Below are positions 9,146 through 14,188 of a DNA stretch of 14,188 nt, piece after piece. This DNA comes from CAZGYE01 sp964530165. GTDB lineage: Bacteria; Planctomycetota; Planctomycetia; Planctomycetales; Planctomycetaceae. Made by a program: the position numbers and the translations under genes. Location: positions 1 to 14,188 of the forward strand of contig CAZGYE010000132.1 of NCBI GenBank assembly GCA_964530165.1, given 5' to 3'. Every line of letters begins with the position of its first letter. Positions within the stretch are counted from its first letter, which is position 1. Under the pieces are notes generated by a model that ran no database searches, was not told where the DNA came from, and saw nothing but the letters and a program-made list of their open reading frames with translations.

Positions 9146-10884
9146 CAGCGCCGCAGTCCGACCAGGCACATGTCGTCACGCTGGGTCCGCCCGCCGCAGA
9201 AATCCTCGACATCGGCGACGATCCCCTTGACAAGCTTATCGACTCCGGCCGGTCCGTTGGCAATGTAGTCGCAGAGACGTTTCCGGCCGTAGATCTCGTT
9301 GCGCGAATTCATCGCTTCTGTGATGCCGTCGGTGTACAGCACGCAGAGATCCCCCAGCTCGATACGGATTCTGACCTCGTTGAACTCCTGCGTCGGCGAG
9401 ATGCCCAGCGGCATGCCCGATTCTGCGAGGGCGAGCGACTCGACGTTACCCTCGGCATCGCGCCGCAGCGGCGGCAAGTGTCCGGCATTGGCGATCGTGA
9501 TTTCGTGCTTGTGTGGATCCACAATGACCAGCACACACGTGATGAAACGGTGACCCAGTCCACTGGAGGCAAGCTCGGCGTTGAGTCCGGTCAACGCTTT
9601 GGCCGCCGAGGACCTGGTGAGCAGATGGTACCGGGCGGACGAAAAGAGTCGGGCCATCAGCAACGCGGCCGGAACCCCCTTGCCGGCGACGTCACCCAGT
9701 GCGATGCCCAGTCCGTTTTCGGGCAGCGAGATGTAGTCGAAATAATCGCCCCCGATCCGCAGGGCCGCTTCGTAAAAATCGTAAAACTCATAACCGGCGA
9801 GCTTGGGACGCTCCGTCGGCAGAAAGCCGAGCTGAACCTGAGTGGCAAACTCCAAATCACGCTCGATAACGCGCTGCTTGAGCACTTCCTCATGCAGACC
9901 CGCGTTTTCCACCGCCAGACTCACCTGCGAAGCAACACTGAGGAGCACGTCGAGATCGGCCTGCGAAAACTGTTGACTGACGTCTTTCGTGTCGATCTGC
10001 ATGACCCCCAAAACGTCTTCCGATTGTCCGACCAGCGGGACGCACATCATCGAACGGATTTGCAGTTCTGAGAGGCTTTCGCTCAACTGAAAGCGTCCGT
10101 CGGAGAGCGCGTCGGCGCTGAGAATTGCTTCGCCGGTGGAGATGGCCTGCTTGACGATCGTCATACTGATCCGCACCGTGCCGTCGGAGTCGGCGTTTCG
10201 CGACTTGGTCGCCTTGACGATCAGTTTTTTCAGTTGCGGGTCTTTCAGCAGCACGAAACCCTCATCCGCCTGCGGAAAGATCTTGAACAGGCCGTCCAAG
10301 GTTCGATGCAGAACTTCATCGAGCTTCAAGACCTGAGAGAGCGTGTTGCTGATCTCCAGCACGGCCCGGAGTTTGGCTTCCGGATTCACACCCAGCCGAA
10401 AACTGCTTCCCGAGACCGCGTCGAGAGTGCTGATGATGGACGATGCGCCGGAACCTGCCTCGCTCAGTTCGTCACCCACGCCGACCGCGTCGTTCTCTTC
10501 CACCACGGCTTGGGAACGCTTGCGGCCGGCATCAGCCGACTTCCTATCGATCGCCAGTGTACTCCTCTCCGAAGAGGGCCTCTCCAGCGGCGGCATTTGC
10601 AGGTGAAAGCTAAACAGAACGTCGCACACTTTGACCGCATCGTTTTCGCGTAGCTGGGTGCGTCCTTCAACCGGCACGCCGTTTAAGTATGTTCCGTTGC
10701 GGCTCCTCAAGTCTTCGAGATAGTACGTGCCGTGACTTTCGAGCACCTGCGCGTGATGACGGCTGACTGCGACGTGATCGACGACGATCTCGCAGTTGGG
10801 GTGCCGGCCGAGCACCATCCGCGCGCCGGTCAACGGCAGAATCTGACCCGGGCAACTGCCCTGCAACACTTTCAGAAACGCCAC
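9139..10884 (-). CDS. FHA-GAF-PP2C (RsbU/SpoIIE-type) serine/threonine phosphatase
   Basis: A cytoplasmic signalling phosphatase of 581 residues in three modules. Residues ~1-97 are an FHA domain, which binds phosphothreonine peptides, with GRHP (26-29), SRHH (41-44) and SRNGTYLNG (61-69). Residues ~172-326 are a GAF sensor domain (CVPLVGQSEDVLGVMQID). A helical linker follows (330-356). Residues ~365-580 are a metal-dependent PP2C domain with all core acidic motifs: GGDYFD (378-383), GDVAGKG (397-403), NAGHLPP (466-472), YTDGITEA (517-524) and RDDM (569-572). It therefore looks catalytically intact. RsbU-type relatives dephosphorylate anti-sigma-factor antagonists; no such partner is in the window. 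Start is GTG at 10884 with GGAGAG 9 bases upstream. The stop is in the heptamer cassette. It shares a strand with the downstream helicase, with repeats between. No transmembrane segment is visible. Confidence 0.95.
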   Translation of the reverse strand: MAFLKVLQGSCPGQILPLTGARMVLGRHPNCEIVVDHVAVSRHHAQVLESHGTYYLEDLRSRNGTYLNGVPVEGRTQLRENDAVKVCDVLFSFHLQMPPLERPSSERSTLAIDRKSADAGRKRSQAVVEENDAVGVGDELSEAGSGASSIISTLDAVSGSSFRLGVNPEAKLRAVLEISNTLSQVLKLDEVLHRTLDGLFKIFPQADEGFVLLKDPQLKKLIVKATKSRNADSDGTVRISMTIVKQAISTGEAILSADALSDGRFQLSESLSELQIRSMMCVPLVGQSEDVLGVMQIDTKDVSQQFSQADLDVLLSVASQVSLAVENAGLHEEVLKQRVIERDLEFATQVQLGFLPTERPKLAGYEFYDFYEAALRIGGDYFDYISLPENGLGIALGDVAGKGVPAALLMARLFSSARYHLLTRSSAAKALTGLNAELASSGLGHRFITCVLVIVDPHKHEITIANAGHLPPLRRDAEGNVESLALAESGMPLGISPTQEFNEVRIRIELGDLCVLYTDGITEAMNSRNEIYGRKRLCDYIANGPAGVDKLVKGIVADVEDFCGGRTQRDDMCLVGLRRCD

Positions 10885-11011
10885 AAGAGTTCACTCTCCG
10901 CAGTACCGAAACGATTCTCGCAATACCCCTCGCCAACCCTCACGTGCGCACAAGCAGATGTGATTGTATCGCTGCGATCCATCGCGGGTCAACGATTGGA
11001 TCGTTTTGGCA

Positions 11012-11097
11012 AGTGGGTCGTTTCGATTAAAGGGTGGCTGTGGTGGAGCGAATGCGACCCCACAGCCACCCATTATGTTAAGCCAAACTGACCCACT
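11012..11097. repeat. Nested inverted-repeat element, complete copy (MITE/REP-like)
   Basis: The 86-base unit has two concentric inverted repeats. The outer arms are AGTGGGTC-GTTT (11012-11023) and AAACTGACCCACT (11085-11097); the left arm lacks one base relative to the copy at 14137. The inner stem is GGGTGGCTGTGG (11032-11043) paired perfectly with CCACAGCCACCC (11060-11071) around a 16-base loop. No coding capacity. A near-identical direct copy begins at 14137, so this is a dispersed repeat and not a gene-specific operator. Confidence 0.88.
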
Positions 11098-11256
11098 GCC
11101 ATCGTTTTCGATTTCCACGCTGAAACCGTCAAGTGGCACTGCCTCACGGAACGATAAATATAACGATGTTACCGATTAGAGCAATCCTATCAATCAGAGC
11201 GCTGCGTAATCGGACGTTTCGGCACGTCAAGCCAAGCGGTGGACGTTAGATCTGTT

Positions 11257-11263
11257 GAAGGGG
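11257..11263 (+). promoter_or_regulatory. Ribosome binding site deciding the GTG 11272 start
   Basis: GAAGGGG lies 8 bases upstream of the GTG at 11272. The alternative in-frame GTG at 11239 has no comparable purine-rich sequence, and its extra 11 residues are charged (MDVRSVEGDVE) ahead of the membrane anchor. This makes 11272 the better start. Confidence 0.6.
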
Positions 11264-11271
11264 ACGTTGAG

Positions 11272-12264
11272 GTGGTCAAAGCAATCGGATTCCTCGTCGG
11301 CGTTGGGACGAGTCTGACGGCCGTGATGCTGTGGTTTTCCACGTCGACCACGCCACGCGAAACGGTTTCCGACGCGATCGCGCCAAACAACGCGAGCTCG
11401 CACGAACGTACACAGCGTGGTGAGATTCGTGTCCATCGGGCGGCAACTCTGAACAACGGAGGTGGGCAGGCAGGACATGGCTCGGCTGCCGAGGAGCCTC
11501 TGGCCGCACCGCTTGATCCGATCTCGCGTGGCTCGGAGCCGAACCCTTCCAACAAGGCCGCCGCCCGCCGGTTACTGTACCAAGCCCGCAGGCTGGCGAT
11601 GAAAGGAGAAATCGGGGCGGCCAGGAATCTGGCCCGTCGTGCAAGGACCTTCTCGGTCGATTGGTCTGCGAACGAACAGTCCCCCCATGACTTCCTCAAC
11701 GATCTGAAAGACTTGCAGCGATTGCTGGAATCCGGACGGCTCCTCAGCGCGCGTGAGGCGAAACCGGTTCTGCACTGTCAGCGTGTTGAACTGGGCAACA
11801 GTGAGGAAACCGAAGGCCGGTCGTCCGAGCCGGAGCTGGCAACAGAGCCTGCCGACGACGGTTTCCACATGCCCATCTTGTGGCCGACTGCGAAGGAACA
11901 GGCCGCCAGACTGTTGGAGCAGGCGCGGGCCGATTTGAACGCCGGCCGATCTCACCTAGCGCGGGCTAAAGCAACGCGGGCAGATGCAATGAACGTCACC
12001 TATACTTTATTTGACGATCGTCCCGCATTGATTCTCAAAGAAATTGATGAGCTGGCAGCCAACTTGAGTCAGAAACGGATTCCGTTGTCGGATGAACTCG
12101 ACAACCACCCGCCCGCCACGGCGTCACTCGGCCGGCGGCCACAACCATCTCCAACACCGAAGACCTCGAAATGGCGTTCACGGGCCCGGGTGATCGCGGT
12201 TCGCCGGGGACAAGAAACAATTCAGCCCTGCAGCGGCACCGCCGAAGGGTCTGACGGCTCGTAA
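11272..12264 (+). CDS. Membrane-anchored protein with two copies of a ~53-residue helical module
   Basis: I do not recognise a named family; the product is about 330 residues. Residues ~6-23 (GFLVGVGTSLTAVMLWFS) form a single hydrophobic segment, likely an uncleaved membrane anchor or signal, followed by a low-complexity linker. Residues 97-149 and 210-262 are ungapped duplicates with 17 of 53 identical positions. Both have the pattern AARxLLxQAR...G...AR..A.RA....V followed by a proline and a DL/EI-helix end (LLYQARRLAMKG versus LLEQARADLNAG). Paired Ala/Arg/Leu-rich helices of this kind, ending in a DDRP..L.LKEI segment, recur from memory in large envelope and secretion-related planctomycete proteins. 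The polar C-terminus after ~270 shows no domain. It converges on the kinase with only 30 bases between stops. Its rightward promoter would lie in the palindrome-rich gap upstream. It may be a reduced relative of a larger protein; function unknown. Confidence 0.72.
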   Translation: MVKAIGFLVGVGTSLTAVMLWFSTSTTPRETVSDAIAPNNASSHERTQRGEIRVHRAATLNNGGGQAGHGSAAEEPLAAPLDPISRGSEPNPSNKAAARRLLYQARRLAMKGEIGAARNLARRARTFSVDWSANEQSPHDFLNDLKDLQRLLESGRLLSAREAKPVLHCQRVELGNSEETEGRSSEPELATEPADDGFHMPILWPTAKEQAARLLEQARADLNAGRSHLARAKATRADAMNVTYTLFDDRPALILKEIDELAANLSQKRIPLSDELDNHPPATASLGRRPQPSPTPKTSKWRSRARVIAVRRGQETIQPCSGTAEGSDGS

Positions 12265-12294
12265 GAACAACGCCGTTGCGCTTGCGTCATGGGT

Positions 12295-14001
12295 TCATTG
12301 CGCCGGTTCCTCGTCGATCAACGGGGCGCTGTCGTCGGAGCTGGCTCGCCGGAAAAGCTCCTCGAAGTCCTTTTTTATCTGGTCGCCCAGATGCTTGCGG
12401 TTACGGGCGATTGCTTCATGGATGAGGCCTTCCATCACCGGATCTAGCTGCCTGGGTCGCGGAAGCAGTTTCATATCGGGGATCAGCTTCACGCCGATGA
12501 TGCGCTGCGATTCCTGGTAGTCATCTTTCAGGCTGGCAATCACCGCGAGGCCGGCAACTCCTTTGACTCGCAACTCCGCGTGTTCCGAGCCAAGAGACGC
12601 CAATTTCTTGAACAAGTCTTCCGCCTTCTCGTACTGGCGTGTGCTCAGGTAGAGCATGGCCAGCCGCTCCTGCGCCCGCCGGTACTCGAAAACCGCGTCG
12701 GGGAATTTCTTGATGGGGAAAAACTCGATGACGGCCCGCCAGGCGTCTTCGTCGTTGATGGCCCGCATCGCCATCAGAAACTGATCCTTTGCGGTCGCCT
12801 GTTTCTGGACGTCGAAGTAACTCACGGCCGGCTTGTCGAATGGATTCCGCGGCCGCAGCAGCCAGCCCACACCCGCCGAAGCGCTGCCGAGGAGCACAAA
12901 CAGCACCACAAACAGCAGCAGTGGACGTTTCGTGCACGAGCGGACAAACCGTTGGCGGCGTTCCTTGGGCGGGGCAGTGTCGGTTTCGAATTGCGACAGG
13001 CTAAGCTGTGCGGCAGTTTCCGGCTGCTGTTTCAACGCCTTGGCAACCCGCCGGAGGTCTGTCAACACCGACTGAGCGGTTTGATAGCGATCGTCGGCTT
13101 TCTTGTGCATCATTTTGTGTACGATCTCGCACAAGACGGGCGGCAAATCGGGACGGCGTTTGCTGAGCGGCTCGGGCTCTTCACTGACATGCTGAACGGC
13201 GACGCTCAGCGCCGTTCCGCCGCGAAACGGCGGCTTCCCGACGAGCATGTGGTAGCAGGTGACGCCGAATGAGTAAATGTCGCTGCGCTGATCGATCTTC
13301 TCGCCGTTGACCTGCTCGGGACTCATGTACGACGGAGTCCCCAGCGTCATGCCGTGTTGCGTCAGATCGACGCGTTCTTCCGGCTGCATCAGCAGCGCTA
13401 ACCCGAAATCGGCAACCTTCACCTCGCCTTTGCGGGAGATCATGATGTTTTCAGGTTTGATGTCGCGGTGGACGATGCCCGCATCGGCGGCGGCCTGCAA
13501 GGCCGAGGCTACCTGCTTCATGATGTGCAACGCCAGCGGCAGCTCCGGGGGGCCTTTGCGGATTAGGTAGTTTCGCAGGGTCCGTCCTTGCACGTATTCC
13601 TGCGTGATGTAATGGACTCCGTCCTGCTCGCCGACCGAGTAAACCTGCACGATATTCGGATGGTTCAACCCGCCGGCAGCCTTTGCTTCCTGTTTGAACC
13701 GCTTCAACACATGGCCGCCGGATTTGCCCAACTGGTCGGAACGCAGAATTTTGACGGCCACATTCCGTTTGAGCGAAGTTTGCTCGGCCAGGAACACGTC
13801 AGCCATCCCGCCCCGTCCCAACCGGCGGATCAGGCGAAACTCACCGAGCATGCGGTCTTTCATCTCGGTCGTGTCCGCGCCGCCGGCTGAGCCGGCCCTC
13901 TCCGGCTCGTCGGCCGGGTGAACCACCTCTGACTCGCCGGCCGGCTGCGACGACGGTTCCAGCTTTTCCTCTGCATCGCCCAACGGCGAACTGTCGGACA
14001 T
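12295..14001 (-). CDS. PknB-like transmembrane Hanks-type Ser/Thr protein kinase with TPR-like tail
   Basis: Eukaryotic-type kinase phosphorylating Ser/Thr on protein substrates, anchored in the inner membrane. From the ATG at 14001 it has 568 residues. An acidic, Pro/Ser-rich N-terminus (~1-50) precedes the kinase domain (~54-320): Gly-rich loop GRGGMADVF (62-70), VAVK lysine (84), alpha-C Glu (in KQEAKA, ~105), catalytic HRDIKPEN (178-185), DFG (198-200), GTPSYMSPEQ and DQRSDIYSFG. All catalytic residues are present. A transmembrane segment (~360-382, LLLFVVLFVLLGSASAGVG) is followed by ~186 residues outside the cytoplasm with a TPR-like helix pair (~439-474, ERLAMLYLSTRQYEKAEDLF). An in-frame TTG at 14064 would add 21 residues; ATG is preferred although its ribosome binding site is weak. 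The FHA-PP2C gene nearby could read or reverse its marks, but that link is inferred only from proximity. Confidence 0.93.
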   Translation of the reverse strand: MSDSSPLGDAEEKLEPSSQPAGESEVVHPADEPERAGSAGGADTTEMKDRMLGEFRLIRRLGRGGMADVFLAEQTSLKRNVAVKILRSDQLGKSGGHVLKRFKQEAKAAGGLNHPNIVQVYSVGEQDGVHYITQEYVQGRTLRNYLIRKGPPELPLALHIMKQVASALQAAADAGIVHRDIKPENIMISRKGEVKVADFGLALLMQPEERVDLTQHGMTLGTPSYMSPEQVNGEKIDQRSDIYSFGVTCYHMLVGKPPFRGGTALSVAVQHVSEEPEPLSKRRPDLPPVLCEIVHKMMHKKADDRYQTAQSVLTDLRRVAKALKQQPETAAQLSLSQFETDTAPPKERRQRFVRSCTKRPLLLFVVLFVLLGSASAGVGWLLRPRNPFDKPAVSYFDVQKQATAKDQFLMAMRAINDEDAWRAVIEFFPIKKFPDAVFEYRRAQERLAMLYLSTRQYEKAEDLFKKLASLGSEHAELRVKGVAGLAVIASLKDDYQESQRIIGVKLIPDMKLLPRPRQLDPVMEGLIHEAIARNRKHLGDQIKKDFEELFRRASSDDSAPLIDEEPAQ

Positions 14002-14136
14002 GACGCGCTGTTGCCTGTAGAAATCAATTTGGCGGGCAGTGGGCTTTTGCTGAGTCGGCGGCAATCACACCGTCGCGGATGGTCCACTTCTTCATCTTAG
14101 CATACTCGGATTATTCATAGAAACCCAAACCGAGGT

Positions 14137-14188
14137 AGTGGGTCAGTTTCGATTAAAGGGTGGCTGTGGTGGAGCGAATGCGACCCCA
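14137..14188. repeat. Nested inverted-repeat element, second copy, cut by window edge
   Basis: Starts with the intact outer arm AGTGGGTCAGTTT (14137-14149) and the inner arm GGGTGGCTGTGG, and runs to the last base. Across 52 bases it matches the copy at 11012 in the same orientation with a single 1-base gap. The right half lies beyond the window. It sits ~135 bases upstream of the kinase start, so it may be close to or part of the kinase promoter region; the intervening DNA shows no convincing promoter hexamers. Confidence 0.85.

Larger units (their letters stand above)
10885..11271. other. Divergent intergenic region with small palindromes and a repeat element
   Basis: These 387 bases separate the phosphatase (-) from the helical-repeat protein (+) and must hold both promoters. 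Small perfect palindromes cluster at 10968-11005: ATCGC-T-GCGAT (10968-10978), GCGAT-CC-ATCGC (10974-10985) and AACGAT-TGG-ATCGTT (10991-11005). The nested inverted-repeat element occupies 11012-11097. An AT-rich stretch follows at 11154-11164, ending in TATAAC, a possible -10 hexamer for the rightward gene but without a good -35. No small ORF with a credible start and no RNA gene was recognised. Confidence 0.5.

Noticed and set aside
9025..10071. Plus-strand open frame of 348 codons
   Set aside because: Shadow of the phosphatase; its first residues come from the heptamer array and it has no motif.
11012..11097. Riboswitch, rho-independent terminator or other structured RNA
   Set aside because: The same sequence recurs at 14137 in a different genic context and no U-tract follows, so a dispersed repeat is a better explanation.
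12265..12294. Terminator between the convergent helical-repeat and kinase genes
   Set aside because: The 30-base gap contains no clear stem-loop or T-tract.
14002..14064. TTG start adding 21 residues to the kinase
   Set aside because: The ATG at 14001 gives a more typical N-terminus and the extension has no recognisable feature; it cannot be fully excluded.

Overview
The window looks like a chromosomal segment of a Planctomycetota bacterium, probably of the Pirellulales/Planctomycetales type. This is inferred from gene style: a very large cell-surface beta-helix protein with an N-terminal barrel, a membrane-anchored Hanks-type kinase with an extracytoplasmic tail, an FHA-GAF-PP2C phosphatase, and an Ala/Arg/Leu helical-repeat protein of a style I associate with planctomycetes. 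Other pointers are high G+C, GTG starts, few clear Shine-Dalgarno sequences, and repeats in nearly every gap. No rRNA, tRNA, CRISPR array or transposase gene was seen.

Layout, left to right. (1) 1-777 (+): 3' part of an ABC-2 type exporter ATPase whose start lies outside the window. (2) 752-969: two heptanucleotide arrays closed by a perfect 43-bp inverted repeat; the left arm supplies the ATPase stop codon. (3) 1106-6901 (+): a ~1930-residue secreted protein with signal peptide, predicted inverse-autotransporter-like barrel and a long right-handed beta-helix passenger. (4) 6909-7004: three GC-rich hairpins between convergent genes. (5) 7020-8996 (-): DinG/XPD-like superfamily 2 helicase. (6) 9002-9145: a second heptamer cassette, which supplies the stop codon of the next gene and, if the helicase start is placed too far upstream, is misread as protein. 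(7) 9139-10884 (-): FHA-GAF-PP2C (RsbU/SpoIIE type) phosphatase. (8) 10885-11271: divergent intergenic region with small palindromes and an 86-bp nested inverted-repeat element. (9) 11272-12264 (+): membrane-anchored protein with two copies of a ~53-residue helical module. (10) 12295-14001 (-): Ser/Thr kinase with one membrane segment and a TPR-like tail. (11) 14137-14188: a second, direct copy of the nested inverted-repeat element, cut by the window edge.

Functionally the right half is a loose signalling neighbourhood. The kinase can phosphorylate Ser/Thr, the FHA domain can read phospho-Thr, and the PP2C domain can remove phosphate. They are not in one operon, so any pathway link is inference. 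The left half is envelope and export biology. The most unusual feature is the set of three unrelated repeat families occupying the gene borders, including heptamer cassettes that have become the ends of coding sequences.
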